Shown one piece after another: positions 22,797-34,414 of a DNA stretch of 64,000 nt (its first letter is position 1; the number at the start of each line of letters is the position of its first letter). The position numbers and the translations under genes were made by a program. The notes beneath the pieces were generated by a model that saw only the letters and a list, made by a program, of their open reading frames with translations, was not told the DNA's origin and made no database searches. Origin of the DNA: Protula sp. h YS-2021. Taxonomy: Eukaryota; Annelida; Polychaeta; Sabellida; Serpulidae. The stretch lies in the NCBI GenBank assembly GCA_949752745.1, contig OX457032.1, forward strand, positions 10,171,543 through 10,235,542. Reading direction: 5' to 3'.

Positions 22797-23812
22797 ACTT
22801 ACCACGACTGTTTTGCCAATTCGTCTCCAATCTTTCACTTCCTTTCCAAAGAATAACCAATCGTTCACTTTCCTTTTCCAAAGAATAACTAATGTTTCAC
22901 TTCGTCTCCTATGTGTATTCCAGTCAATCCTTCACTTGTTCTTCAACAGCACAGCACAACACAATAGGTAAGAGCAACTGTTTTCACTTTTTTTCCATGT
23001 GTATCCAACGGCAGTCAGAGCATGAATGATGCATATGTGCACAGACAATGTGCTCTTATAGGAGTGTTGAATCACATCCTAGTTTCACTTCGTCTCCTAT
23101 GTGTATTCCAGTCAATCCTTCACTTGTTCTTCAACAGCACAGCACAACACAATAGGTAAGAGCAACTGTTTTCACTTTTTTTTCCATGTGTATCCAACGG
23201 CAGTCAGAGCATGAATGATGCATATGTGCACAGACAATGTGCTCTTATAGGAGTGTTGAATCACATCCTAGGGGGGGGGGGGGTCCCATGATATGATATA
23301 CTTCTTCACGGGGGGGGTCCCCATGGTATATGATTCTTCACCAGGGGGGGGGGGGTCCCATGGTATATGATTCTTCACCAGGGGGGGGGGGTCCCCATGG
23401 TATATGATTCTTCACCAGGGGGGGGGGGTCCCCATGATATGAAAGTGATGCCCGAGGGCGGGTTCGATCCATTGACCTTCAGATCATGGGTCCGCTCACG
23501 GGCCCTGCGCTCTACCAACTGAGCCATTCAGGCCAGAAGGTTTATGATCGGGAAAATTTTCCTCATATACATGATTGACAGGTCATGTGACACATCATTG
23601 ACAGGTCATGTGACACATGATTGACAGGTCACGTGACGAATGACGTCATGATGACGTCATTGACACGGGCGCGCGCTTTAACATCTGATCCAGAACACAA
23701 TATGACGTCATTATGACGTCACTGTGCTTGAACTCTCATGAGAGTTCTAGCACACCTTGTTACGTCATGATGACGTCACTTCCTGTGCCAGAACTCTCGT
23801 TTCTCAACTACT
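21130..23812. repeat. Element B right terminal inverted repeat
   Basis: Reverse complement of the left TIR. It holds the shorter 9-bp array (21225-21500), degenerate 130-bp-scale repeats with CATCATATGTTGTCAAAAA (about 21730-22280), a poly-A run, the 187-bp duplication, the G-run minisatellite, the tRNA-like module and the TGACGTCA cluster. Confidence 0.85.
23449..23533 (-). repeat. tRNA-like module in element B right TIR
   Basis: Inverted copy of the module at 16107-16191, with the same A-box and B-box-like sequences on the minus strand. Confidence 0.6.
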
Positions 23813-23818
23813 ACTGGC
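23813..23818. repeat. Target-site duplication ACTGGC, right of element B
   Basis: Directly follows the terminal CTACT of element B and matches 15822-15827 exactly. Confidence 0.9.
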
Positions 23819-23819
23819 A

Positions 23820-24135
23820 CTGTCCCCGAAGCTTTCTGATCTGGGGACAGGGAGACATACCTTGGCAACTGGTTGGTCATAGAATTGAAAAAGATATCTA
23901 AGTAATGATGCCCCCATGGAGATCGTGTCACTTGCCACTAGAAGGAGTCTCGGTGCAAGCACACTCCATCTGAACTGCTCTGCACACTCTGGAAGCCAGG
24001 TTTGCCAGCACATTCACGTGTATGCTGGTATCCAGATCCCGTGACTTTCCGCCAGGCAAATAAGTTGAGTGGGTGAATGCCTGGGATAAGCCACAGTGGT
24101 CGAGTTGTTCAGCAGAACATTCACCGACCTGTTCT
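23820..24135 (-). pseudogene. RNase H/downstream remnant of DIRS-like element 2
   Basis: Minus-strand frames carry LLNNSTTVAY, a worn form of the DNSTTVAY motif of DIRS-type RNase H, then VLANLAS and RWSVLAPRLLLV. Stops and frame changes break it. The reading direction runs into element B, which therefore cut this element. Confidence 0.5.
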
Positions 24136-24149
24136 CGAGATTGGGGAGC

Positions 24150-24600
24150 GCCTGAATGCTAGCCAGAATGCTACAAAGCTTACCTTAGTAAGGGAAAGGT
24201 TTGGAGTCTAGCTCGAGTTTTCGGCACGTGAGCCACAAAAACTAGTCGTCCAAATACTGGAAGCCACATATGCCTTGAAGTCTGGTCCATATTTTTAACA
24301 CTTTCATCACTTCTGAGAATACACGGAGCGATAGAATGGCCGAATGGCAGTAACAGAAACCAATCTCTTTGCCCCTACCTGAAACTATGGGTACTTTTAA
24401 GTGTACAGATCAGCGTCTGACATGTCTACTGCCCATTTGTAACACTGCTTTTATCACCAGGGTAGTGTCCATTTGAACTGTTGTAGGCTGAAGAAATCGA
24501 TTTAAATCTGACAGATCTATCCCCCAATCTCCAACTCCCTGTTTTTCTTGCTTGGGGACTAGAATTACCCAACTGAAAAAGCCTTCACTGGCTCCTGAAT
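24150..24600 (-). pseudogene. Reverse transcriptase remnant of DIRS-like element 2
   Basis: On the minus strand one sees LVPKQEKQG, then IDLSDLNRFLQ, and further on VMKVLKIWTRLQGICGFQYL followed by DD. The order fits a reverse transcriptase of the DIRS/Ty3 type, with YLDD as the catalytic box. A TAG replaces the usual Trp just after YLDD, and other stops are present, so it is dead. Confidence 0.6.
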
Positions 24601-24929
24601 CATATGATGAAGAAAATGGGTTTGCTCAGAGCCCTGACTATAGGTGGTGCAGAAATGATCATGAGCTTTGAGATGAAGGAGAACCGTGGGGCAGTTGCCC
24701 CGACTGCCCCTCTTGAAATGGAAGGGGATAACCATATCGAAGCCACCTGGCTGCTCGACGCGGTGACCCTATCTCTTCCCAAATATCGCAGAAATAACCT
24801 AGCCTTCCTGCTGCGGACAAAGAGTCTTTCCAATTCAGTAACTCCTCTAGTTCTTATGATAAATGAACAACATTGTCTGGAGATTAGATCCTCATCTCTA
24901 CACGATGTCGTGGTTCGTTGATACACACA

Positions 24930-25445
24930 CTGCTGCGAGGCTTGTTGGGTGGTGCTGCCCTCCCGCTTCCTCTGCGAGGCTTGTTGGGTGGTGCTGCCTT
25001 CCTGCTCCCTCTGCGAGGCATGTTGGGTGGGACTGCCTTCCTGCTCCCTCTGCGAGGCATGTTGGGTGGGACTGCCTTCCTGTTCCCCCTGCGAGGCTTG
25101 TTGGGTGGGGCTGCCTTCCTGCTCCCTCTGCGAGGCTTGTTGGGTGGTGCTGCCCTCCCGCTCCCTCTGCGAGGCATGTTGGGTGGGACTGCCTTCCTGC
25201 TCCCTCTGCGAGGCATGTTGGGTGGGACTGCCTTCCTGCTCCCTCTGCGAGGCATGTTGGGTGGGACTGCCTTCCTGTTCCCCCTGCGAGGCTTGTTGGG
25301 TGGGGCTGCCTTCCTGCTCCCTCTGCGAGGCATGTTGGGTGGGGCTGCCTTCCTGCTCCCTCTGCGAGGCTTGTTGGGTGGTGCTGCCTTCCTGCTCCCT
25401 CTGCGAGGCTTGTTGGGTGGTGCTGCCTTCCTGCTCCCTCTGCCT
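24930..25445. repeat. 39-bp minisatellite, 13 copies
   Basis: The unit carries CTGCGAGGC[TA]TGTTGGGTGG and CTGCCTTCCTGCTCCCT. It is a multiple of three, so several frames are open (for example PRRGSRKAAPPNKP on minus). It lies in the gag-side part of DIRS-like element 2. A real basic repeat protein on the minus strand cannot be excluded, but nothing supports it. Confidence 0.9.
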
Positions 25446-25449
25446 CTTG

Positions 25450-26690
25450 CCGACCGGGAAGTGGTGGCGCGACAGCGAGGTGGCTCTCTCCGCTCTATAT
25501 TACCTCTTGAACTGGCCTCTTCTGGAGTGCCTGTCGTGTGGGGGCGCCTGGGTAGAGACATCAACGCCAGATCATGTCAGAGGGTTCTGCTCTCCAGCCT
25601 CACCCGTTCAACTGGTTTTGGTGGAATAGCTCGGTCTGGCTCAGGATTCTTGAATGCCTCTGTTCACGTATCCCCATGACCGGCGACCAGCAGTGTGGCA
25701 AGAACGCAATCCCGCCTTAGCTACACAATGGGGGTGAGCTGATCTGCCGCTAGCTCAGCCGTATCTCGGGTAGTCACTAACACGCACTTCAGCAGTTTCA
25801 TGATCACTGTGTCCGATATCCGCTTTTGAACCAGAGCTTAATCATTGCTTTCAAACTGTGGTCCCGCATTGAAGTCGACCTGGTTCTCCACTTTTTCGGT
25901 GTCCCCAGGCTGCAGCATCGAGACGTGACCCGACACGGGAAGGCTCACTTGATCCTCTTCGCTAGTCGGATTGTCTCGAAGTTACGCTACCGATGACATA
26001 GCTGCCGACGGGATGTCCAGCCCTCCTTCTGGTATCACTATCACTGGCGAATTGTCAGGGGCTCACGTTACCGTATGTCTTACTGTCTCCGGAGACACTG
26101 AGCCAGTTGGCTTTGCCCTCTTGCAGCTTTTGCCTGACGCTCCGACCGCCGCAATCGATGGATGATCGCATGCCGCCTTCTGAACCGAGCCTACTGCTTC
26201 CCCCATGCCTGACATAGAAAAGTCTGAAAAATAACTCCGCAGCAACACACAATTACACTAACCAAAATCTGCCCCTTGTTACCTCGACCCCCTCTCCTAT
26301 CCACCAGGAGGGGGTGGGGTTGTGTGAAGGCACAGCCCAAGAAAGGGGATAGCCGGGTGGGGATACCCCTCTGGGGAGAGCCACAAGGGATAATCCACTT
26401 AGGTATGCCCACACTCACTTGCTAATCCTCGGGGGAAATGGCTCTTCCCGTCCACTCTGATGCCTCTACCCAGGTGCGTAGAGCCACTTGGTTCCCTGAC
26501 AAGCCAACAGAGGGAGAGAAGTAGCGATAATCCCGTGGTCTAGCTAGAAATGTAAAAACAACAACGGCGGTCTGCTAATTCAAACACAGTAGCCATGGCA
26601 AGCCAATGGCGCTGGGATTATGTGGAGCCAGGTGGAAGAGGCAACGGGAGAACTTACCAACGCCATCTCCGTGCCTTTCCAACACCCAGT
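25450..26690 (-). other. Degraded 5' (gag-side) part of DIRS-like element 2
   Basis: Minus-strand frames such as LKCVLVTTRDTAELAADQLT and the following pieces look like a worn structural gene upstream of the RT, with stops and shifts. Assignment to gag rests on position only. No intact gene is seen. Confidence 0.3.
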
Positions 26691-26829
26691 TGTTTCCGGT
26701 TTCACATAATAAAGCAATTTTGGCAAGGCTTACTTACATTGTACGCCTACACGTGTAGTAAATAAGGGAAATCCTGTCTAAAGGTAGAATTAAGCGAACG
26801 TTAGCCTTTGCGAAGTGAAAATAGACATT

Positions 26830-27920
<1,091 letters not shown>

Positions 27921-27929
27921 CATCGGTGG

Positions 27930-27940
27930 TATATAAAAAA
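27930..27940 (+). promoter_or_regulatory. TATA box of Ly6 gene 2
   Basis: TATATAAAAAA sits about 55 bp upstream of a good donor (CACG|GTGAGT, last exon base 27994). This gives a short non-coding first exon of about 35 bp starting near 27960. The next exon begins after the GCAG acceptor at 29484. Confidence 0.6.
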
Positions 27941-27959
27941 TGATACATACTTCTGACCC

Positions 27960-27994
27960 GTTTCCTGCCCTCCGAAAAAACTGGGAGTTGCACG
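27960..27994 (+). other. Ly6 gene 2, probable 5' UTR exon
   Basis: Inferred from the TATA box and the GTGAGT donor. The intron that follows (27995-29484) contains element C. Confidence 0.5.
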
Positions 27995-28244
27995 GTGAGT
28001 GTTAAAAACATCCAAAAAAGTTCACAATGAACAGAAAACCGCGATGGCGAATAATTGCAAAAATTAAAAAAAAATTGTGGTGCCTTAGTTTAAAATGGAG
28101 AAAATTTTCATTCAATGTTCAGTATTTCCAAGGGAAGGGGGGGATGGGAGGGGATAAATGCTAAAAACCAAGTTGTATGTGTGTGCCCTCCCTCAGTCTG
28201 TGGTATCTCCACTCTTGGCTATCTCCTGGATGGCAGCCAGGCTA

Positions 28245-28250
28245 TGTGTT
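28245..28250. repeat. Target-site duplication TGTGTT, left of element C
   Basis: TGTGTT precedes AGTAG at 28251 and is repeated at 29470-29475 right after CTACT. Confidence 0.85.
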
Positions 28251-28461
28251 AGTAGTTAGGAAATGGGTGTTCTACTGCAGGAAGTGACGTCAAAATGACG
28301 TCATACCCCCCTCCACCTCGTAGGCATAGCCCTAAACCTAACGAGAGTTCTACTGCAGTCAATTATCGTGACGTCATCAGTCACGTGATCAGTCACGTGA
28401 CCTCTCAATCATCAGTCATGTGACCCTAACCCTATATGATGAATGTTTTCCCGAACATTAA

Positions 28462-28533
28462 CCCGAGTAGCTCACCTGGTAGAGCATGGGACTCCTGGGC
28501 GGAAGAATGGTGGTTCCATCCCAGCCATGGGCA
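28462..28533 (+). repeat. tRNA-Lys-like module, left arm of element C
   Basis: TAGCTCACCTGGTAGAGC gives a good A box and D-arm, GCATGGGACTC continues as in lysine tRNAs, and GTGGTTCCATCCC is a near B box. It ends GGGCA. The anticodon arm does not fold cleanly, so it is probably a tRNA-derived sequence and not a working tRNA gene. Confidence 0.55.
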
Positions 28534-29202
28534 ACACCATCTGTCTATCATACCGCCATACCATAGAGACCCCCTTGGTCCTCCATGTGAGGACTTCCAC
28601 CATCTGTCTATCATACCTCCATTTGAGGACCCCCTCCCTGGGTCCTCCATGTGAGGCTCCTGGGTCTCCATGTGAGGACTTCCACCATCTGTTTATCATA
28701 CCTCCATGTGAGGACCTCCCTCCCTGGGTCCTCCATGTGAGGACCCTCTAGCACATGATCCATCAGCACATTGTGTGTGCACAAGTGTTCCATTCCTGTT
28801 GTGGCTGCTGTTGGATACACATGGAATTTTTTTTTTGGGGGGGGGGGGCAGCGGCGAAGAGCACACGCCATTGACAGGAACGTATGTGAATGGTGCGCGT
28901 GCCATTCAAATACGTTCCTGTCAATGGCGTGTGCTCTTCGACCCTGTCCCCCCAAAAAATTCCATGTGTATCCAGCAGCAGCCACAGCAAGAATGGAACA
29001 CGTGCTAGGGGGGTCCTCACAAGGAGGACCCAGGGAGGGGGTCGTCACATGGAGGTATGATAGACAGATGGTGGAAGTCCTCACGTGGAGGACCCAGGGA
29101 GGGGGTCCTCACATGGAGGTATGATAGACAGATGGTGGAAGTCCTCACATGGAGGACCCAGGAGTGTCCACATGGTATGGAGGTATGATAGACAGATGGT
29201 GT

Positions 29203-29274
29203 TGCCCATGGCTGGGATCGAACCACCATTCTTCCGCCCAAGAGTCCCATGCTCTACCAGGTGAGCTACTCGGG
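29203..29274 (-). repeat. tRNA-Lys-like module, right arm of element C
   Basis: Inverted copy of the module at 28462-28533. Here the B box is better (GTGGTTCGATCCC) and the anticodon region reads GGGACTCTTGGGC, with CTT at the place of the lysine anticodon. Confidence 0.6.
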
Positions 29275-29469
29275 ACGTGAGGTTAATGTTCGGGAAACCA
29301 TTCATCATATAGGGTTAGGGTCACATGACTGATGATTGACAGGTCACGTGACTGATAACGTCACGATGATTGACTGCAGTAGAACTCTCGTTAGGGTTAG
29401 GGTTATGCCTCCGAGGAGGGGGGGGGGGGGCGTCACTTCCTGCACTAGAACACCCATTTTCTAACTACT

Positions 29470-29475
29470 TGTGTT
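29470..29475. repeat. Target-site duplication TGTGTT, right of element C
   Basis: Matches 28245-28250 exactly. Confidence 0.85.
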
Positions 29476-29484
29476 ATTTTGCAG

Positions 29485-29579
29485 AGATATTTGTGTATCG
29501 TGATCCAGACTGCTAACGGCCATGTACACGAAAGTCGCCCTTTTGCTAATTGTGACTGTGAGCTGCGCTTTTCAACTGG
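29485..29579 (+). CDS. Ly6/uPAR-like gene 2, signal-peptide exon
   Basis: The exon follows a TTATTTTGCAG acceptor and ends at a GTAAGT donor. ATG at 29522 opens MYTKVALLLIVTVSCAFQL, a clear signal peptide, with 58 coding nt and phase 1, the same as genes 3 and 4. Bases 29485-29521 are 5' UTR. Element C ends 15 bp before this exon. Confidence 0.85.
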
Positions 29580-30387
29580 GTAAGTGATGTGAAAGAAAGT
29601 TTCGTGGAAAAGTTTATCTAAAGTGATATCGAAATTACGTTGACTTTTAATATTTTCTACTTTTCTGAAACAAATGTAGGTCCTGTTTTATAAAAATGGG
29701 GTTGGAAAAAGCGCTAACCAAAGAATATTAGAAAAATGTATATTTCAAATATTTTTCTAGAATTTGTTAGACATTGTTTTGTAAGAAGAGAGTATTTGCA
29801 AGGAAGAACCTAGTTTGATAAATTATTGACCAGCTGTGCCCTTAAACACATCCGCAGAAATTAAACATAAATGGAATATGAACATAATTACTATAAAATA
29901 TGGAAAGAAGAACCATGGATGGATACAATATGAAACATTATGTCATAACAATAAATAAATGAAATAAATCATGTCAAAATTTTCTGAGCGGTTTCACTTT
30001 TATGCACAAAAGTAATGAATATCCAATAAAAAATTGGTATCTAAACCAATGAAGCTTCAGTACTGATTCAAAAGAATGTGTTACAGATACGGAATCTCTT
30101 AGCTGTCTTCAGCTTAGCAGTGAGGGATATGACAGAATTTATGTGATGTGTGGGTAATAAAAACAAGATCTTAAAGCAGTTTACCACTTGTCTATCATGT
30201 CATATAAATACTCCAGTCCGATGCACTCTTATGAAGCCCCGATTGCAGTCGTTTTTGAGATATCAGTATTTACAATACGTAAAGACTTTATAGCCTGCAT
30301 AAAACGACGCCATAGGCTTTCGGCCTTTGCAAAGGCCCTTTCACAAGCAAACGGAAAAATATAACAGAGATGGTTTACATGTTGTAG

Positions 30388-30513
30388 GCTCAGCAATTAA
30401 ATGCTACGGGTGCAATTCGATCGAGCAGGAGGGCTGTAAGGATAAATTCGACGATGACCGAATAGGTCAGATCACGGACTGCAATGCATGTGCCAAACTA
30501 AAGGCCTCGTGCG
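30388..30513 (+). CDS. Ly6/uPAR-like gene 2, middle exon
   Basis: After a TTGTAG acceptor the exon encodes AIKCYGCNSIEQEGCKDKF, then DCNACAKLKASC, and ends at a GTAAAA donor in phase 1. The CxxC at the mature N-terminus is the first finger of a Ly6/uPAR domain. Confidence 0.85.
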
Positions 30514-30758
30514 GTAAAATTTCTTTACTGGTTTTACATAACTGTATATCACACTTCAGTTACACGCCAGTTTTGTTGAAAACGAAAAAAATCATCAGAA
30601 TTTTTCTTTTATATTAGTTTATTTACTGTGAGGGTGGGAGTCGGGGGGGGGGGGACGAAAGGTTGAGCTTGGATGTTTTGAAAACCCGGTAGACGAGGAC
30701 AGGTGAGGGTGGGGTTGTTGTCCGTATGTCAATATGGTTGTTTACTTGCTGTTTCTAG

Positions 30759-30925
30759 GTACGACAATGCGCTACTGCGTGCTTAAGGGCGATGTTGATG
30801 ATATCTGCAAGGAAGACAAGAGTGGCAAAGTCTGTTACTGCAACGACGATTTGTGTAATTCTGGAGGCTACATAGCCGTATCGCTGTACGCACTGCTCCT
30901 CTCTACAGCAGCAATATTGCTGTAA
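30759..30925 (+). CDS. Ly6/uPAR-like gene 2, last exon
   Basis: After a GTTTCTAG acceptor the exon encodes TTMRYCVLKGDVDDICKEDK, then VCYCNDDLCNSGG and a hydrophobic tail ending AAILL. CYC...DLCN is the classic end of the three-finger domain and the tail fits a GPI signal. It is 167 nt. The full product is about 116 residues. AATAAA signals follow the stop directly. Likely a secreted, GPI-anchored surface protein; the ligand is unknown. Confidence 0.85.
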
Positions 30926-30929
30926 ATAA

Positions 30930-32160
30930 ACGGAATAAATAAACACTCTTTCTAGTGATCAGAGGATGCGAATTACAGACATTATTTTAACATGTTTTGA
31001 TTAATAATGCCAAAATGCTTCATTTTAGTTATTCAGGTTATCACAAAAAACAAGGTGCAATATTTTGCCCTGGAGGGGAGAGGGGCAATAACAGGGCGGA
31101 AAATACCCCCCCCCCCTCCCCACCTTCTTTTTTTGAGGGAAAGCTGAATGAAAGTTATCTTCTTTTAAAACGAAATAGGTACTTACCATGGATCGGGTCT
31201 GGCCCCAAAGTTGCCCCTTACTCCGTAACACGTGCGGTAAGCCATACGCTACCAAGAGCCCCTCCCCCCCCCCACCCCTGTGCGGGCGAAGATGACGTCT
31301 TTTCTGGAGGTGATTTGACGTTTAAGCACCAGGGAATAGTGGAGTGAGAAGCAATGAAAATGCATCTCGCTACTTAACAAACCACCAGTTCAAATACACA
31401 TTACAACAATGTAACCGGTTCCAGTTTTGAGCATTGCTGTAAGTTATTTGTCCCAGGCGACACCAAATACAAAAACAGAAAAAAGTCCTTTCGAAGATCC
31501 CGATACACAGACACTCTCAAATAGTTGATATCGATGTTGATTGAGACCATTTCTCTATTGTAGTCATCTGGAGATTCATCATATAATACACTCTTTTCAG
31601 CTCCTCAAATTGTGATTGATTACTTTCGTTTTAGTGATTAATATTATAGGAATGGCTTTCAAGTTTGGATAAAATTTGGTTTAGGACTGTAGCAATTTTG
31701 ATGAAATGATAGAAAAATGCATTTAAAAATGTTTAAAATATATTTGCGTGGCCATCCCTCCCCACCGGTTTTGCCCTTCCTCACCAGGGCGATACATTCC
31801 TTCGATAGATGTATTTTCAGTTAAACTGGTGCTCTCGCTTTTGCAGCATCCACAACACGCAAAGCACATGGTCAGAAAATCATTCGGCAGGTGCGCGTGT
31901 AGCAAAGACAAGAGCACACACATTGCTAACTTAACTAAACGATTGACAGCAACACGTTTATAATGTAAACTCGTTCTTGAACATGATGTGCAATGATTGA
32001 CACCAAGACGTTCAAAACTGGACCCCTTTTCAAAATTTGACCCTCGCCATTAGCAAAATTGTTAATGCGCCTCCGGAAACAGAACTGGTTTACTTGATGA
32101 AAAGTTTTGGCCCTGTTATAGAACGCCATACATGAACATATGGAACGCCATTTTATTGCC
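30930..32160. other. Intergenic, no gene seen
   Basis: Several short open frames and C runs (about 31107 and 31263) but nothing with a recognisable domain or splice structure. Confidence 0.5.
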
Positions 32161-32164
32161 TTTA

Positions 32165-33030
32165 TTGCCGGTCTCAGACAAGCTGTAACTGTGTAAGCAA
32201 AAAGTGCCAGTCTCAGACTCGCTTGAAACTGTGTAAGGAAAAAGTGCCAGTCTCAGACCCGCTTGTTACTTTGTAAGCAAAAAGTGCCAGTCTCAGACCC
32301 GCTTGTAACTGTGTAAGCAAAAAGTGTCAGTCTCAGACCCGCTTGTTACTGTGTAGCAAAAAGTGCCAGTCTCAGACTCGCTTGTAACTGTGTAAGCAAA
32401 AAGTGTCAGTCTCAGACCCACTTGTTACTATGTAAACAAAAAGTGCCAGTCTCAGACCCGCTTGTAACTGTGTAAGCAAAAAGTGTCAGTCTCAGACCCG
32501 CTTGTTACTGTGTAGCAAAAAGTGCCAGTCTCAGACTCACTTGTAACTGTGTAAGCAAAAAGTGTCAGTCTCAGACCCGCTTGTTACTATTTAAACAAAA
32601 AGTGCCAGTCTCAGACCAGCTTGTAACTGTGTAAGCAAAAACTGCCTGTCTCAGACAAGCTTGTAACTGTGTGAGCAAAGAGTGCCAGTCTGAGACCCGC
32701 TTATTACTGTGTAAGCAAAAAGTGTCAGTCTCAGACCCGCTTGTTACTGTGTAAGCAAAAAGTGTCAGTCTCAGACCCGCTTGTAACTGTGTGAGCAAAG
32801 AGTGCCAGTCTGAGACCCGCTTATTACTGTGTAAGCAAAAAGTGCCAGTCTCAGACCCGCTTGTTACTGTGTAAGGAAAAAGTGCCAGTCTCAGACCCGC
32901 TTGTTACTGTGTAAGCAAAAAGTGTCAGTCTCAGACCCGCTTGTTACTGTGTAAGCAAAAAATGCCATTCTCAGACCCGCTTGTTACTGTGTAAGGAAAA
33001 AGTGCCAGTCTAAGACCAGCATGCCACACT
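32165..33030. repeat. 40-bp minisatellite, about 21 copies
   Basis: The unit contains GTCTCAGACCCGCTTGTTAC and TGTGTAAGCAAAAAGTG, with alternating variants (GTAACT/GTTACT, GTGCCAG/GTGTCAG) and occasional one-base losses. A variant pair pattern suggests duplication of two-unit blocks. Confidence 0.95.
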
Positions 33031-33034
33031 ACAG

Positions 33035-34408
33035 ATAGACTTCAAAAGCCTTAGATTTTGTGCGTGTTATCATGTATTTGAATGAAGTCATGAGGTGACC
33101 GAATAACAGTACCTTTTAATATGTCCGAAAGCTAAGACGAGTGGTTCAATTCATCGTAAATTGACATGTAAAAATAATGTGCTGTCAGTGTTATGAGTTC
33201 ATTATATTAGTCGATTTTGACAGGAACACACGCTTTCAACACAACAAAAGGAGGTGGGGTAATTTTCATTGTGAACCCCGCGTTAAAAATGGTATCATTT
33301 AAAATTTACAACTCCGCGTTTGGGGATCGTTTTAAGCAGCCATGCATACCCATGGTTACCAGTTGGTACTTTTTTCCACGATCTTTTGTTTTTGCAAGAA
33401 ATTTTATATTCGAGGTCGAGCTAGTTTTTAATTTTAACTTTATATCTATGATATCAATGACCTGTAGTGGTATTCTGCGCTGTCATTATTTTTAAGGATG
33501 TCCTTATTTTTCAAAATAAGGATAAAAAAACTATTCTGCTCTATCCTCAAACTTAACGAAGTCTTTTAAAAATAAGGATAAAAATTAAGGATGAACCATC
33601 TAATCTCAAGAATAAGGACGTCCTTAAATATAAGGACAGAGCAGAATACCACTCCTGGTCGTTTGATGATAAACAAGGTCAATTTCTCCTGCTCCATGCC
33701 TGTCAGTTGCTCCTAACAGCAACAAATTAGCAGAATTCAATGATAGTACATTAGTTTTTCTGAGCTCATTTTATAAAATAATAATGTACTGCGACCCCGC
33801 GTTCATGGATTGTAATGTCCTGCTTGTTCTATTGTTAAAACAACTTTAATTAGTTTAATGTAAGGATAGATCATTTGACTGGCCGATTTGTATTGGATTG
33901 AGACAGGCGTGGAAGGCCTGTGAACGAACCGCACAGAGGTGAATTTATTGCATTTCCACACGTTACTGAATCTGATACAAAGCACACCAGCGCCATGGAC
34001 TATCGGTATTATGTATGTTATATGTAATCATGCCTTGGATAGCTAAGTAGAGAAGAAATAAACTTTTTTTCGGGTGAATGCGACAAGCGAACTTTCTTAC
34101 ACGGTTAGAGAACGCAAAATTTGCTTTTCATTTCTTTATACGGGAGAGCGTTGTTACTGAGGTGCGTGTTATGAAAATATATCGTCCTTTACACACGGTA
34201 TGCGCTGTTAAAATCGTTTCAAAATGTAGATATTTAATAAGTCAAATGCTGAAATAACTTGTGTAGTCTTACTCATTGGATATCAAGTTTCAACGATTTA
34301 ATGACAAATTAAACAAATTCACTTACCTTCACTTAGATTAAAGGGAAAAGCGGGTGTCTCACCTATAATTGACATTTCCTTCATACTTTCACAGTTTAAT
34401 GCTTTGAG
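33035..34408. other. Intergenic left of element A
   Basis: No gene seen. A small fold-back with AAGGATGTCCTTATTTT and AAGGACGTCCTTAAATA lies at about 33490-33650. Confidence 0.5.
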
Positions 34409-34414
34409 GATACA
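34409..34414. repeat. Target-site duplication GATACA, left of element A
   Basis: GATACA precedes the terminal AGTAGGG and is repeated exactly at 52087-52092. Confidence 0.95.

Larger units (their letters stand above)
15828..23812. mobile_element. Element B: 8-kb non-autonomous Polinton-related element
   Basis: The ends are inverted: AGTAGTTGAGAAACGA at the left and its complement at the right, with a 6-bp ACTGGC duplication outside. The TIRs are very long (about 3.1 kb left, 2.7 kb right). From the outside in they hold TGACGTCA sites, a tRNA-like module, a C-run minisatellite, a duplicated unit, poly-T, degenerate repeats and a 9-bp array. The unique centre has two genes, a PC4-like protein (+) and a zinc-finger protein (-). 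No polymerase, integrase or capsid gene is present, so movement would need proteins from elsewhere. Termini resemble those of element A (AGTAGGGTATAAACGA) and C. Confidence 0.85.
12960..26815 (-). mobile_element. Decayed DIRS-like retroelement 2, split by element B
   Basis: Inverted end pieces share GTAGGCGTACAATGTAA and related sequence at about 12990-13140 and, reversed, at about 26690-26800. Between them on the minus strand are a degraded region at the right end, a tandem array, reverse-transcriptase motifs and RNase H pieces. Element B is inserted just past the RNase H part. Inverted terminal repeats with RT-RH but no DDE integrase fit the DIRS order. No tyrosine recombinase was found. 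Boundaries are approximate. Confidence 0.45.
28251..29469. mobile_element. Element C: 1.2-kb fold-back relative of element B
   Basis: It starts AGTAGTTAGGAAATGG and ends with the near complement, flanked by a 6-bp duplication. Almost all of it is inverted: TGACGTCA and CACGTG sites, a tRNA-like module, a minisatellite of GGACTTCCACCATCTGTCTA and CCTCCCTGGGTCC units, and a GTTGGATACACATGGA motif shared with B. A palindromic centre lies at about 28875-28925. There is no gene. It sits in the 5' UTR intron of Ly6 gene 2, nine bases before that intron's acceptor. Terminal sequence, duplication size and content make it a deletion derivative or miniature of the B family. Confidence 0.8.

Noticed and set aside
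24884..25679. Long frames with PRRGSRKAAPPNKP or CWVGLPSCSLCEA repeats
   Set aside because: Translated 39-bp minisatellite, open in several frames at once; no start context or domain.
28436..29308. Many frames across element C
   Set aside because: They are translations of the fold-back minisatellite in both strands.
31723..31923. Cys-rich frame on minus near 31.8 kb
   Set aside because: Looks like chance; no signal peptide, splice sites or homologue in the window.
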